Assembly (NCBI RefSeq): GCF_003202035.1
Contig: NZ_QJKC01000005.1
Location: 62,001-126,000 of the forward strand
Length of the DNA: 64,000 nucleotides
Source of the DNA: Aquitalea magnusonii
GTDB taxonomy: Bacteria; Pseudomonadota; Gammaproteobacteria; Burkholderiales; Chromobacteriaceae
Direction: 5' to 3'
Below the pieces are notes generated by a model. That model worked only from the letters and a program-made list of their open reading frames with translations, did not search any database and was not told the DNA's origin. This document shows, one piece after another, positions 25,206-34,106 of this stretch (its first letter is position 1; each line of letters starts with the position of its first letter). A program made the position numbers and the translations under genes.

Positions 25206-25281
<76 letters not shown>

Positions 25282-25332
25282 CAATTCAGATACTGATGAC
25301 ATCGCCTGACGGGTTTCATCAGTCCAGCATTC

Positions 25333-25408
<76 letters not shown>

Positions 25409-25460
25409 CTACACAGTCAGCTGGCCGATGGCTCCAGACCACGGACAGACAAAGCATCAC

Positions 25461-25536
<76 letters not shown>

Positions 25537-25541
25537 AATCG

Positions 25542-25573
25542 AAAGCCGGAATCTGACGATTCCGGCTTTTTTC
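25542..25573 (+). terminator. Terminator of the tRNA cluster
   Basis: AAAGCCGGAAT (25542-25552) pairs with ATTCCGGCTTT (25559-25569) around CTGACG and runs into further Ts. It also suits the convergent gene at 25584. Confidence 0.9.
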
Positions 25574-25583
25574 ATTGAGCACG

Positions 25584-26246
25584 CTATAAATTGCCCTGCT
25601 CCGGGCCTATCAGCTGGTTGATGCGCAACTCCTGCCCTGCCGCCTGCAGCAACAAGGGATGCTGGGCCATGCCGAAACCGTCGCGCACCAGGGCCATGAC
25701 AAAGCGCATGCCATGCAACACCAGCCGCGCGGCGTGCTGCTCGTCCGGATGCAGCACATTGCCCACCCCCCTGGGCCGCTGCCGCCGCTCACGCCCGGCC
25801 GTCATCAGCCGCAAGCCCTCTGTCGGTGGCGCCTGCCGGCTATACAAGCGATAGGGCAAGGGCCATTCATCCACCACGGGTGGCTGACGCCCGGTCAGCT
25901 CCTGCACCACCTGCTCCAGCTCGCCGGCCAGCCGCAGCAGCACCTCCAGCCCGGCCTTTACCTGGCTGCGCCCGCCCTGCATCATCTGCTCGTGCAGCAA
26001 CAGCACGCGACGGTGCAAAAAGCGCAGCTTGGCCAGCGCCAGCCGCCGTCCTGCGTCGTCCTGCCCTTCCCTGGCCTGCCTGGCCAGATCATCCAGATAG
26101 GCCACCCAGTCCAGATACTCGGCCAATACCTCGCTGCCAGGCTGAAACTCGGCCGCCTGCTCCACGGCAGGGGCTGCACGGTAAGCCGGCGGCGGATTCC
26201 AGGCCGACGCATTCAACAGCACATTCTGCTTGGGTGTGACTTTCAC
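25584..26246 (-). CDS. Hypothetical protein
   Basis: 220 residues with no signal peptide or membrane span. The first half is mostly helical (EYLDWVAYLDDLARQAREGQ, LRFLHRRVLLLHEQMMQGGR). The second half has a basic linker (TAGRERRQRPRGVGN), then a helical region (AARLVLHGMRFVMALVRDGF). The start MKVTPKQNVLLNAS is the first ATG, and an AT-rich stretch just upstream (about 26285-26340) may be its promoter. The N-terminus VLLNAS with Pro-rich spacing and a helical bundle is seen in several unknown cytoplasmic proteins; no family is named. Confidence 0.65.
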   Translation of the reverse strand: MKVTPKQNVLLNASAWNPPPAYRAAPAVEQAAEFQPGSEVLAEYLDWVAYLDDLARQAREGQDDAGRRLALAKLRFLHRRVLLLHEQMMQGGRSQVKAGLEVLLRLAGELEQVVQELTGRQPPVVDEWPLPYRLYSRQAPPTEGLRLMTAGRERRQRPRGVGNVLHPDEQHAARLVLHGMRFVMALVRDGFGMAQHPLLLQAAGQELRINQLIGPEQGNL

Positions 26247-26370
26247 CGTGATTCCTCATCGCCTTGCTTGCCAGCCCCAGGCAATTAAAACCATACGCTT
26301 ATTTTATTTTAAATATATCGACAAATTATGCCCAAACTTTAACCGCCGCCATAGCCCGCGCGGCAGCCAT

Positions 26371-26400
26371 AAAAAATGCCAGAGCAAAAGCTCTGGCATC
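26371..26400 (-). terminator. Terminator of ribA
   Basis: ATGCCAGAGC (26376-26385) pairs with GCTCTGGCAT (26390-26399) around AAAA. On the minus strand it is followed by a T run (complement of 26371-26375). It lies 25 bases past the ribA stop. Confidence 0.85.
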
Positions 26401-26424
26401 GGGGGATGACAAGCAAGCAGCCAC

Positions 26425-27048
26425 TCAGGAAAACAGCATATGCCCCAGCTTGGCCGCCTTGGTATCCAGGTAATGGTCATTGTGCGGATTGCGCCCCACC
26501 ATCAGTGGTACCCGCTCCACCACATCGATACCGGCGTTTTTCAGGGTCTCCAGCTTGCGCGGGTTGTTGGTCATCACCCGCACGCTCTTGATATTCAGCG
26601 CATCCAGCATGTGACGCGCCACGCGGAAATCGCGCATGTCGGCCGGGAAGCCCAGCTGTTCGTTGGCTTCCACGGTATCGGCGCCGCCATCCTGCAGCTT
26701 GTAGGCACGAATCTTGTTGATCAGGCCGATACCGCGCCCTTCCTGTCGCAGGTAGAGCAAGGCACCGCGGCCCTCCTTGGCGATGGCATCCAGCGCCGCC
26801 TCCAGCTGGAAGCCGCAATCGCAGCGCAGCGAAAACAGCGCATCGCCGGTCAGGCATTCCGAATGCAGACGGGCCAGCACCGGCAGACCATCGGCCACAT
26901 CACCCATGGTCAACACCACATGTTCGCGGCGGCTGTCCTGCTCTTCAAAGCCGTGCATGGTGAACACCCCGAACGGCGTAGGCAGCTTGCAACTGGCCAC
27001 GTAATCAACAACGGGTTCAATCTGCGGGTTGGGGTATTGCACGGCCAT
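26425..27048 (-). CDS. ribA: GTP cyclohydrolase II
   Basis: 207 residues from [20 protein letters not shown], with GGAG before the ATG. The zinc ligands C65, C76 and C78 are in [20 protein letters not shown]. The GTP-binding RQEGRGIGL motif and the C-terminal [15 protein letters not shown] are intact. It opens GTP to start riboflavin synthesis. It stands alone, without ribB, ribD or ribH nearby. No FMN riboswitch is seen in the 83 bases upstream. A longer in-frame start (27099) lacks a ribosome site. Confidence 0.96.
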   Translation of the reverse strand: MAVQYPNPQIEPVVDYVASCKLPTPFGVFTMHGFEEQDSRREHVVLTMGDVADGLPVLARLHSECLTGDALFSLRCDCGFQLEAALDAIAKEGRGALLYLRQEGRGIGLINKIRAYKLQDGGADTVEANEQLGFPADMRDFRVARHMLDALNIKSVRVMTNNPRKLETLKNAGIDVVERVPLMVGRNPHNDHYLDTKAAKLGHMLFS

Positions 27049-27131
27049 GCTTGCTCCGGAATCTGTTCGGGAAACTTCGCGCTTGCTATGCGAAGCCATG
27101 TGGAGGGGAATATTCCCTAACTGAGGGCAAT

Positions 27132-27839
27132 TTACGCCTTTTCAAGCGGCGTCATGGCAGCAAACGGTGCGGCCAGCACAATCGCCAAGGCCGCCAGCCA
27201 TACCAGACGGCTTTCATCGAAGAAACCGGTCTGGCTGGCTTCGGCATCCAGAATACCCAGCACGCGGTCGTGCTCGTCCACCACCGGCAGGCAGACTTCG
27301 CTTTTGACCTTGGGATCGCATTCGTAATAGCCCCCACCTTCGGCACGCCACACAGCCACATCTTCAATCAGCACGCCCCAGCCGGTCAGCCCCACCCGGC
27401 TGTTATTGCTGGTTTCGGCAAAGGCTTCGGTCAGCGGAAACTCGGCCCGGCTGGGCAGGCCCTGATAAGCCAGCTTGACCAGCCGCGCGTCCTTGCCTTC
27501 GCCGGCGCGGCGATAAATGCCCAGCCAGTCGGCACCGATCTTGTGATTGACCGAATCCAGCAGCGCATGCAGATTGGTCAGCAGACTGCGGGCCGGCTCG
27601 CTCTCACCGCCAAACCAGGGCGCCAGGTCGTACGGCTCGTCAGCCAGTTCCTCGATCAGCGAGCAGCTACCGTCCTCGCTCAGCTTGGGCACCGGATAGC
27701 GGAACAGATCGCGCTGCAGCGGCGACTTGTCCACATCCAGCACCGCCTGCAACGTCATCACGGCAATTTGCAGTTCGGTACGATCAAGCTTCAAACCCTG
27801 TTCGCGCACATAATCATTAAGCTGGCGGTTGGGTATCAT
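27132..27839 (-). CDS. GAF-domain protein
   Basis: 235 residues from [20 protein letters not shown] lies six bases before this ATG. Residues about 95-225 form a GAF domain with the segment [20 protein letters not shown], then [10 protein letters not shown]. It resembles free-methionine-R-sulfoxide reductases in the C-D-x-x-x-x-S-E-V core, but the rest of the fRMsr cysteine set is not clearly present. The N-terminal 90 residues are an extra helical region. It could be a reductase relative or a small-molecule sensor; the function is open. Confidence 0.8.
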   Translation of the reverse strand: MIPNRQLNDYVREQGLKLDRTELQIAVMTLQAVLDVDKSPLQRDLFRYPVPKLSEDGSCSLIEELADEPYDLAPWFGGESEPARSLLTNLHALLDSVNHKIGADWLGIYRRAGEGKDARLVKLAYQGLPSRAEFPLTEAFAETSNNSRVGLTGWGVLIEDVAVWRAEGGGYYECDPKVKSEVCLPVVDEHDRVLGILDAEASQTGFFDESRLVWLAALAIVLAAPFAAMTPLEKA

Positions 27840-27993
27840 CAACACTCCTGGCATTTGCATAAACTTTTGCCGGCAGCCGCCTGGCCGTCGACAATATCGA
27901 ACCTGCAAGGATACCAAGACCACCGGCAAAAGTCGCCCCGGTCACCAGCGTGGTTTCCCGTCTTTCCCGGATCAGAGCCCCGCGCCGGACATG

Positions 27994-28020
27994 AAAAAAG
28001 CTCCCTCACGGGAGCTTTTG
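27994..28020. terminator. Bidirectional terminator after the PotF-like gene
   Basis: AAAAGCTCCC (27996-28005) pairs with GGGAGCTTTT (28010-28019) around TCAC. On the minus strand the stem continues into six Ts. It lies 25 bases past the stop of the binding-protein gene. Confidence 0.85.
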
Positions 28021-28043
28021 CTGTACGGCATCAAGCAACAGGA

Positions 28044-29135
28044 TCAGCCGGCGCGGCCCAGCTTGAAGTTCTGCCACAGACGCGAGTAAACACGCAGGGT
28101 TTTCGGATCCACCGACTTCATGATGAAGCCTTTTTTCACATCATCCGCCGTCGGGAAGATGCTGCGGTCAGCCAGATATTTCTTTTCCACAAAGGGACGT
28201 GCAGCCAGGCTGCCCGGTGCATAGGTCACCTTGTTGGCATTGGCAGCGGCCACATGCGGGTCCAGCGTGTAGTTGATGAAGGCCAGCGCATTGGCCACAT
28301 TGGCCGAATCCTTCGGAATGGTCATGCTGTCCACCCAGAAAGCCACGCCCGAAGACGGCATCAGTACCTTGATGTTGACGCCGCGCTTGGCTTCTTCGGC
28401 ACGGCGCTTGGCAATGTTCAGGTCGCCGCCATAACCCATGGCCAGGCAGACATCGCCATTGGCAATATCATTGATATAGCCGGAGGAGGAGAACTGGGTG
28501 ATGCTGCTGCGGATCGCAGCCAGCTGCGGGGTAACCGCCTTGTAGTCGGCCTCGTTATTGCTGCCCGGCTGCTTGCCGTAGTAGTGCAGCACCTTGGGCA
28601 GTACGTCGGAAGCGGAATCCAGAATGCTGACGCCGCAGGACTTCAGCTTGGAAACGTATTCCGGCTTGAACAGCAGATCCCATTCATTGGCCGGCAGCTT
28701 GCCGCCCAGCGCCTTTTTCACCTTGTCTTCATTGATGCCCAGGGTGATGACGCCCCAGAAATACGGCACCGCATACTTGTTGCCCGGATCGGATGCTTCC
28801 ATCAGTTTCAGCAGGGCCGGGTCCAGGTTCTTGTAATTGGGGATCTTGCTCTTGTCCAGCGGCTGGAACAGGCCACCCTTGATGCCCACTTCCAGCACAT
28901 TGTTGGATGGTACGGTGATGTCATAGCCGGAATGACCTGTCACCAGCTTGGCATTCAGCGTCTCCATGCTGTCATACACGTCGTAACGCACCTTGATGCC
29001 GGTTTTCTTGCTGAAATCAGGCACCGTGGTCGGTGCTATGTAATCGGACCAGTTGTAAATGTTGACAACCGGTGCGCCAGCCTGAGCAGCCAGTGCAGAT
29101 GCAGCCAGCAGGCCGCCTACAAGCATTTTTTTCAT
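28044..29135 (-). CDS. Polyamine ABC transporter periplasmic binding protein (PotF/PotD type)
   Basis: 363 residues. A signal peptide covers about 1-20 (MLVGGLLAASALAAQA). The mature start VVNIYNWSDYIAPTTVPDFS and later YDITVPSNNVLEVGIKGG and WDLLFKPEYVSKLKSCGVSI are the standard PotD/PotF pattern of spermidine or putrescine binding proteins. AAAGGAG lies upstream of the ATG. No permease or ATPase gene (potG, potH, potI) is nearby, so it must work with components encoded elsewhere or have another role such as sensing. The ligand cannot be decided from sequence alone. Confidence 0.92.
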   Translation of the reverse strand: MKKMLVGGLLAASALAAQAGAPVVNIYNWSDYIAPTTVPDFSKKTGIKVRYDVYDSMETLNAKLVTGHSGYDITVPSNNVLEVGIKGGLFQPLDKSKIPNYKNLDPALLKLMEASDPGNKYAVPYFWGVITLGINEDKVKKALGGKLPANEWDLLFKPEYVSKLKSCGVSILDSASDVLPKVLHYYGKQPGSNNEADYKAVTPQLAAIRSSITQFSSSGYINDIANGDVCLAMGYGGDLNIAKRRAEEAKRGVNIKVLMPSSGVAFWVDSMTIPKDSANVANALAFINYTLDPHVAAANANKVTYAPGSLAARPFVEKKYLADRSIFPTADDVKKGFIMKSVDPKTLRVYSRLWQNFKLGRAG

Positions 29136-29277
29136 TGTTTTCCTACTCCTTTGATACAGGTTTGATGCTGCGTGCCCGTTTAGAATATCAGTACATTTAT
29201 GATCAAATCTACTATTTCCTTAAACAGCCACAATTGCCAGACCCCTCACGGCCTAGCAAAAGCTGCGGCAAAAATGC

Positions 29278-29304
29278 AAAAACCGCCAGAATATGGCGGT
29301 TTTG
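29278..29304 (-). terminator. Terminator of hslO
   Basis: AAACCGCC (29280-29287) pairs with GGCGGTTT (29295-29302) around AGAATAT; A and T runs flank both sides. It lies about 30 bases past the hslO stop. Confidence 0.8.
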
Positions 29305-29331
29305 ACACTGGCAGGCAAGACGGTGCCAGGA

Positions 29332-30213
29332 CTAGTGACGTGCCTCGCGCACGGCAGCGACCAGATCGTAGTCGAACAGCGCATTGGCGTCTTCTTCATC
29401 GAAAACATAATGCTGGTTGCAGTAATCGCAGACGATCTCCACGCTGCCCTGCTCCAGCAGCACTTCGCCCACTTCCTGGCCGCCCAGCATTTTCAGCATA
29501 TTGCCCACGCGCTCCTGACTGCAGTTGCAGGCAAAACTGACACCCTCCGGCTCGAATACCCGCACCGTTTCCTCATGGAACAGCCGGTGCAGGATCTCCC
29601 CTGCCGACAGCTCAAGCAGCTCTTGCGCCTGCAAGGTGCGCCCCAGAATGCTGATGCGCTCCCAGCCCTCCGGCTCGCCGTGGCCTTCCGGCAGGCGCTG
29701 CAACAGCAAGCCGGCAGCCGTGCTGTCGTTACAAGCCAGCACCAGCCGCGTGTCCAGCTGCTCGGAGCGCTGCATGTAGTTTTCCAGCATCTGGCCGATA
29801 GTGTCGCCTTCCAGCGCCACAATGCCTTGCCAGGTTTGCGCCTTGTCATGCCGGGGTTCCAGCGTGATGACAAACTGGCCGCTACCGCCCAGCAGCTGCA
29901 GAATGGCAGCGTCGTCCGCCAGATCGCCATCCCACTTGGCGGTGGCGCGCACCGTGCGGTCGTGGTTGCACTCCACCACGGCCAGGCGCAAGGGGCCGTT
30001 GCCATGCAGCTGCAAGATCAGCGCACCTTCAAACTTGAGGTTGGCGGCCATCAGCTCGGCCGCTGCCATCATTTCGCCCAGAATGGCTTTCAGGGCTGCC
30101 GGATAGGCCCGGCGTGCCAGCACCTGCTGCCATGCGCCATCCAGGCGCACCAGCGCACCGCGTACCGGTGCACCATCAAACAGGAAGCGTTGCAAAGTAT
30201 CGTGTTGGCTCAT
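29332..30213 (-). CDS. hslO: Redox-regulated chaperone Hsp33
   Basis: 293 residues. The C-terminal redox switch has the four zinc cysteines C229, C231 (ACNCSQE), C262 and C265 (VCDYCNQ). The N-terminal domain has the typical FLFDGAPVRGALVRLDGAWQ start. Oxidation releases zinc, unfolds the linker and turns on holdase activity. The ATG overlaps the stop of the upstream proteasome-homologue gene by four bases (ATGA), so both are made from one message. Confidence 0.96.
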   Translation of the reverse strand: MSQHDTLQRFLFDGAPVRGALVRLDGAWQQVLARRAYPAALKAILGEMMAAAELMAANLKFEGALILQLHGNGPLRLAVVECNHDRTVRATAKWDGDLADDAAILQLLGGSGQFVITLEPRHDKAQTWQGIVALEGDTIGQMLENYMQRSEQLDTRLVLACNDSTAAGLLLQRLPEGHGEPEGWERISILGRTLQAQELLELSAGEILHRLFHEETVRVFEPEGVSFACNCSQERVGNMLKMLGGQEVGEVLLEQGSVEIVCDYCNQHYVFDEEDANALFDYDLVAAVREARH

Positions 30214-30806
30214 GCTGTTGTTTCCTTGGCGGCGTCCTCGGCCACTTCTACGGTATAGACGGTCATCGGCAGGCAGGAATTGACATCAAACTCGCAACCG
30301 GCTCGCACGCCGATCTCTGCGATTTCCCGTGCACTCAAATCCTGCTCGTAAGCGGCAAACATCGCTCCCATGGCGAATTTGCGCCCCGAACCTATCGCCC
30401 AGAAACGCGAGAACTGGTAGATCTCGCGCATGGGATAGACACCGAAAATACCGTGGGCATTGGCGATCACCACCATCATCTGACTGGATTCATAGGGATC
30501 TTCCTCGTCCTCTTCCGGACGCAGGTAAAACCCGTCTTTCAATTTGGGATGCAGCTTGCGAAAGGTATCGAAAATACCCTTGCGACTGGTGAGATCCTTC
30601 TTTTTCAGCTCTTTCAGAGCGCCTTGCAATACCAGGTCGTGGGCGGCAGAACCGGAAATGGCCAGATAGCTGTCGCCATGCTGGAAGATCTTGTTATGGA
30701 AACAATCGTAACCGGCCAACAGCTTCTGGTCGTCGCCAAAGGTGGTCTGGCTATCGGCGGCAATAGCAATCTGATTGCCTTTTCTCACTGCCACAATGGT
30801 TGTCAT
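30210..30806 (-). CDS. Betaproteobacterial proteasome homologue (BPH), HslV-like peptidase
   Basis: 198 residues of the Ntn-hydrolase proteasome-beta/HslV fold. The start MTTIVAVRKGNQIAIAADSQ places Thr2 as the N-terminal nucleophile after Met removal, as in HslV. D25 and a basic residue follow, and SGSAAHDLV and AIGSGRKFA segments fit the fold. It differs from true HslV (GDGQ replaced by ADSQ, extra acidic loop EEDEEDPYESS) and has no hslU beside it. It fits the BPH group described in betaproteobacteria, self-compartmentalising rings without a known unfoldase partner. It is coupled to hslO. The ribosome site is weak. Confidence 0.82.
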   Translation of the reverse strand: MTTIVAVRKGNQIAIAADSQTTFGDDQKLLAGYDCFHNKIFQHGDSYLAISGSAAHDLVLQGALKELKKKDLTSRKGIFDTFRKLHPKLKDGFYLRPEEDEEDPYESSQMMVVIANAHGIFGVYPMREIYQFSRFWAIGSGRKFAMGAMFAAYEQDLSAREIAEIGVRAGCEFDVNSCLPMTVYTVEVAEDAAKETTA

Positions 30807-31065
30807 TACTGCGCTGCCTGCTTGCAAGGGAAGGGGCTAATATAGGGCCGCAGCGCAAAAATGCAAGCCTGCGGCCACCACAAGGCAAGCAGCCGGCAGC
30901 AAGCCGGCTGCTGTCCGCCACAGGCTTGCTCCGGCCTGATCGGACAGGGCGCGGCACATGGCATGTTTCACCGCACCAGACACAGCCCCCTGCCCTGCCA
31001 TGGCAGCAGGGCAACACACTTTCCTGGCGGGAAATACGGGAAATAAAAGCAGGACTGCGCCGGCG

Positions 31066-31968
31066 CTACAGCAGCACGGCCGGTTTCTTCGCCGGCTTCA
31101 GCTTGTTGCCAGCCGAATTGTAAGACTGGGCCGCCGGATCTTGCGGCACCGCCTGCTGCTCTACAGGAGCCCCGCCCTTGGGCGGCAAGGACAACCAGCG
31201 CACCGCAGCCAGCTCGCCCGGATTGGCCGTACCGCTCTTGCAGGTCAGGCATACCGGCTTGCCGCTGCGCTCTTTCAGCGCCTGATCGACCCGCTTGCCC
31301 ACCACCGCCACCGCATGGCTACGCTGCCACTCCAGCAGGCTGTCAGCCAGATGGGGGAAGGACGGGTCATCCTGCTTGTAATGATTCTTGTAAGCAGTCA
31401 GCCACAGCTCGCCAGCGCTGTCTTCGTTTAGCAGGACAGTCTGGTAGGCCACGGTAACCGCCGCGCCTTTCTGTATCGTATCGGCCAGGTTCAAGGCATC
31501 CGGATTCTTCAGCCGGATGCAGCCATGGCTACGAAAACCCGGCACCGAGGCCGGCGCATTGGTGCCATGAAAACCCAGCCCCAGTTTGGCCTCGCCAAAG
31601 CGGATGAATACCGGACCCAGCGGATTGTCCGGGCCTGGCGGCACCACGGTCAGCACCGGCTTGCCCTGGTTTTTCTGCTCGTCCTGGATGGATTTGGGAA
31701 CATGCCAGCTGGGATCGCGATACACGCCGGTAATGGCATAGCTGCCAGTCGGCGTCTGGGTCAGCATCTTGCCCACCGCCACCGGATAGATTTTTTGCAG
31801 ACGGCCATCCTGATATAAAAACAGCCGCGCTTGCGGCAGATTCACCACCAGATGCTGGCCGGTCTGACTGATCAGGATATCCGGCTCCGGCATGCTGGCA
31901 GCCTGGCTGATCATGCTGCCCAGCAACAGAACCACACCAGGTACAAGAGTAAAAACCGACTGCTTCAT
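31066..31968 (-). CDS. L,D-transpeptidase (YkuD family)
   Basis: 300 residues from MKQSVFTLVPGVVLLLGSMI. A signal peptide covers about 1-25. The YkuD catalytic segment is complete: HGTNAPASVPG, then RSHGCIRL, with the nucleophilic Cys in SHGCIRL. The N-terminal part (HLVVNLPQARLFLYQDGRLQ) is the standard start of the ErfK/YbiS group, which links Lpp or makes 3-3 crosslinks in peptidoglycan. The C-terminal 120 residues are an extension with a C-x-x-C pair (VCLTCKSG) and a Pro/Lys-rich end. The gene stands alone. Confidence 0.92.
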   Translation of the reverse strand: MKQSVFTLVPGVVLLLGSMISQAASMPEPDILISQTGQHLVVNLPQARLFLYQDGRLQKIYPVAVGKMLTQTPTGSYAITGVYRDPSWHVPKSIQDEQKNQGKPVLTVVPPGPDNPLGPVFIRFGEAKLGLGFHGTNAPASVPGFRSHGCIRLKNPDALNLADTIQKGAAVTVAYQTVLLNEDSAGELWLTAYKNHYKQDDPSFPHLADSLLEWQRSHAVAVVGKRVDQALKERSGKPVCLTCKSGTANPGELAAVRWLSLPPKGGAPVEQQAVPQDPAAQSYNSAGNKLKPAKKPAVLL

Positions 31969-32106
31969 CGCGCACCAAACCAATAGTTTTTGATTGAAGG
32001 CATCATAACAGAAACCCGATAATCACCGCTCTGGCAAAAATCGCTGCGCAGCGGCGCATATTTTGAGAAAATCACGCTTTTCCGCCTGACTTACCACACG
32101 AATACA

Positions 32107-33696
32107 ATGACTCAGCAACAGACCATTGCTCTGGTCGAATCACTTGACCACGAAGGCCGCGGGGTCGCCCACGTCGACGGCAAAACCATTTTCATCGACG
32201 GCGCACTGCCCTATGAAAAGGTAATATACAGCGCCTATCGCAAAAAGCCCACGTACGAAAACGCCGACACCACCGCCGTGCTGAAGGAAAGCTTCATGCG
32301 CGCCACGCCGTCCTGCCCGCACTTCGGCACCTGTGGCGGCTGTTCCATGCAACACGTCGAATTTACTGCCCAGGTCGCCATCAAGCAGCGCGTTCTGGAA
32401 GACAACCTCAAATTTATCGGCAAGGTGAAGGCCGAGCGCATTCTCACCCCGATTGCCGGCCCGACCTGGCATTACCGTCACCGTGCCCGCCTGTCGGCCC
32501 GCATGGTGCCGAAAAAAGGTGGCGTGCTCGTGGGCTTTCATGAAAAGCACTCCAGCTATATCGCCGAAATGCGCGAATGTCACATCCTGCCCAAGAATAT
32601 TTCCGACCTGATCATGCCGCTGCGCGAGATGATCGCCAAGCTGTCGATCAACAGCCGCATGCCACAAGTGGAAGTGGCGGTGGGAGACAAGGTGGACGTG
32701 CTGGTATTCCGCAATATGGATGCCATCAGCAAGGCCGACGAAAAGCTGCTGCAGCAGTTCGCCGACCAGCACCGCCAGCCGCAGCGACCGCTGCAGATCT
32801 GGCTGCAGCCGGCAGGCCCGGATACCTGTTATCCCATCTATCCGCTGGATGCCCCGCGCCTGAGCTACAGCATCCCGCAATATGGCGTGGAAATGCCCTA
32901 CTACCCCACCGAATTCACCCAGGTGAACCCGCAGATCAATGCGGTGATGGTGGCACGCGCCCTCAGCTTCCTCGATCCGCAACCGGGCGAACGCATTGCC
33001 GACATGTTCTGCGGCATCGGTAACTTCACCCTGCCCATTGCCCGCTCCGGCGCCACGGTTCACGGCATGGAAGGCAGCCAGGCCCTGGTGAAGCGTGCCG
33101 TGGAAAATGCCACCCACAATGGCTTGCAGGACAAGGTGAGCTATGAAATGGCCAACCTGTTCGAAGTCACCCCGGCCAGTTTTGCCGCACTGGGCAAGTT
33201 CGACAAAATGCTGGTAGACCCACCGCGAGATGGTGCCATCCAGCTGCTCAAGGCCATGACCGACGACACCGCACCGCAGCGCATCGTCTATGTGTCCTGT
33301 AATCCGGCCACCCTGGCCCGGGATGCCGGCGTACTGGTCAACACCAAGGGCTACACCCTCAAGGCCGCAGGCATCATTAACATGTTCCCGCACACCGCCC
33401 ACGTCGAGTCCGTTGCCTGGTTCGAAAAAACCGGCCCGGCCAAGAGCCTGAAGGAAGTGGCGGACATGGAAGCAGCGGAAGAAGCCATCCGCGAAGCCAA
33501 ACGTCAGGCCCGCAAGCAGCAGGAAGCCGAGGCAGAAGCCCGTAAACAGGCGGAACTGGCGGAAAAAGCCGCGGCCAAGGAAGCCCGCCGTCAGCACTAT
33601 CTGGCCAACAAGGACTACTACGACGCCCGTAGTGCTGCCCAGCAGCAGGCACGCGATGCCGCAGCCGCTGGTGAGGAAGCTTCCAGCAAGGAATAA
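32107..33696 (+). CDS. rlmD: 23S rRNA (uracil-1939-C5)-methyltransferase RlmD with long C-terminal tail
   Basis: 529 residues; E. coli RlmD has about 433. A TRAM domain (about 1-60) is followed by the Fe-S cysteines C70, C76, C79 ([11 protein letters not shown]) and C158 (MRECHIL). The SAM domain (about 290-440) has [28 protein letters not shown] and the catalytic Cys in [15 protein letters not shown]. After about residue 445 a tail of some 85 residues is rich in Ala, Glu, Lys and Gln ([20 protein letters not shown]), predicted as a coiled coil. The tail is an uncommon addition and may bind RNA or a partner. Confidence 0.93.
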   Translation: MTQQQTIALVESLDHEGRGVAHVDGKTIFIDGALPYEKVIYSAYRKKPTYENADTTAVLKESFMRATPSCPHFGTCGGCSMQHVEFTAQVAIKQRVLEDNLKFIGKVKAERILTPIAGPTWHYRHRARLSARMVPKKGGVLVGFHEKHSSYIAEMRECHILPKNISDLIMPLREMIAKLSINSRMPQVEVAVGDKVDVLVFRNMDAISKADEKLLQQFADQHRQPQRPLQIWLQPAGPDTCYPIYPLDAPRLSYSIPQYGVEMPYYPTEFTQVNPQINAVMVARALSFLDPQPGERIADMFCGIGNFTLPIARSGATVHGMEGSQALVKRAVENATHNGLQDKVSYEMANLFEVTPASFAALGKFDKMLVDPPRDGAIQLLKAMTDDTAPQRIVYVSCNPATLARDAGVLVNTKGYTLKAAGIINMFPHTAHVESVAWFEKTGPAKSLKEVADMEAAEEAIREAKRQARKQQEAEAEARKQAELAEKAAAKEARRQHYLANKDYYDARSAAQQQARDAAAAGEEASSKE

Positions 33697-33753
33697 GCTG
33701 TTTTAGGTGTTTGCCTGTAGCGTTCGACCCCAGTTGTCACCCCGGAACGAACG

Positions 33754-33894
33754 ATGCAGGCGCACCTGACCGACAGCTATATAGCCAGAATCAAAACCCC
33801 GGATTCACGTGTTGAAGTCAAGGACACGCGGATACCGGGGTTAACTTTGCGCGTGGGAAAGCGCGCCAGGGTGTGGACTTCCACAGCACAGTAA
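33754..33894 (+). pseudogene. N-terminal stub of a DUF4102-type tyrosine integrase
   Basis: 46 codons from ATG to TAA. The product MQAHLTDSYIARIKTPDSRV, then EVKDTRIPGLTLRVGKRARV, has the typical start of P4/SXT-type integrases (LTD-x-x-I...D-T-R-x-P-G-L-x-L-R-V). The frame ends after VWTSTAQ, and no core-binding or catalytic domain (no R-H-R-Y residues) follows. It is therefore a broken leftover of an element insertion next to rlmD, unrelated to the lambda-type integrase at 2324. Confidence 0.78.
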
Positions 33895-34012
33895 GCTCTT
33901 ACCTCTCCAGCCTCAACCGATTGCAAAGTAACGGCACTTGCCACCCCCTGCTTCATCGGTAGAAACCCGGCACACCGGGGAAAGCGGGGTCGGGTTTGCA
34001 GGTAACGGGAAG

Positions 34013-34040
34013 CAGTGCTTAAACAGATAGTTAAGCACTG
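34013..34040. repeat. Perfect 10-base inverted repeat
   Basis: CAGTGCTTAA and TTAAGCACTG are separated by ACAGATAG. There is no T run on either side, so termination is doubtful. It could be a regulator site or a trace of the mobile element whose integrase stub lies 120 bases away. Confidence 0.55.
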
Positions 34041-34071
34041 TAGCGCCAGCGATACATAAGGAAAATCCACA

Positions 34072-34099
34072 TTGCAATACCGGTATTTTCAACTGTAAA
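34072..34099 (+). promoter_or_regulatory. Predicted promoter of the riboswitch transcript
   Basis: TTGCAA (34072-34077) and TGTAAA (34094-34099) are 16 bases apart. A transcript from here would begin near 34106, right where the riboswitch aptamer starts, which supports both calls. Confidence 0.55.
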
Positions 34100-34106
34100 A
34101 TTAGGA

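Larger units (their letters stand above)
33697..34106. other. Intergenic region with integrase remnant and inverted repeats
   Basis: The stretch between rlmD and the riboswitch holds an integrase stub (33754-33894, listed separately). It also holds an imperfect hairpin AAACCCG...CGGGTTT at about 33963-33999 and a perfect 10-base inverted repeat CAGTGCTTAA (34013-34022) with TTAAGCACTG (34031-34040). A sigma-70-like promoter (TTGCAA at 34072, TGTAAA at 34094) closes it. No intact gene is supported. Confidence 0.6.

Noticed and set aside
27049-27131. Possible FMN riboswitch upstream of ribA
   Set aside because: The space is too short for the six-stem FMN aptamer, and none of its conserved blocks is visible.
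30210-30806. Call as true HslV
   Set aside because: There is no hslU neighbour, the nucleophile region reads ADSQ in place of GDGQ, and an extra acidic loop is present; the BPH group fits better.
33777-34070. 97-codon minus-strand frame in the region after rlmD
   Set aside because: It runs antisense through the integrase stub and the inverted repeat, has no ribosome site and an unstructured product.
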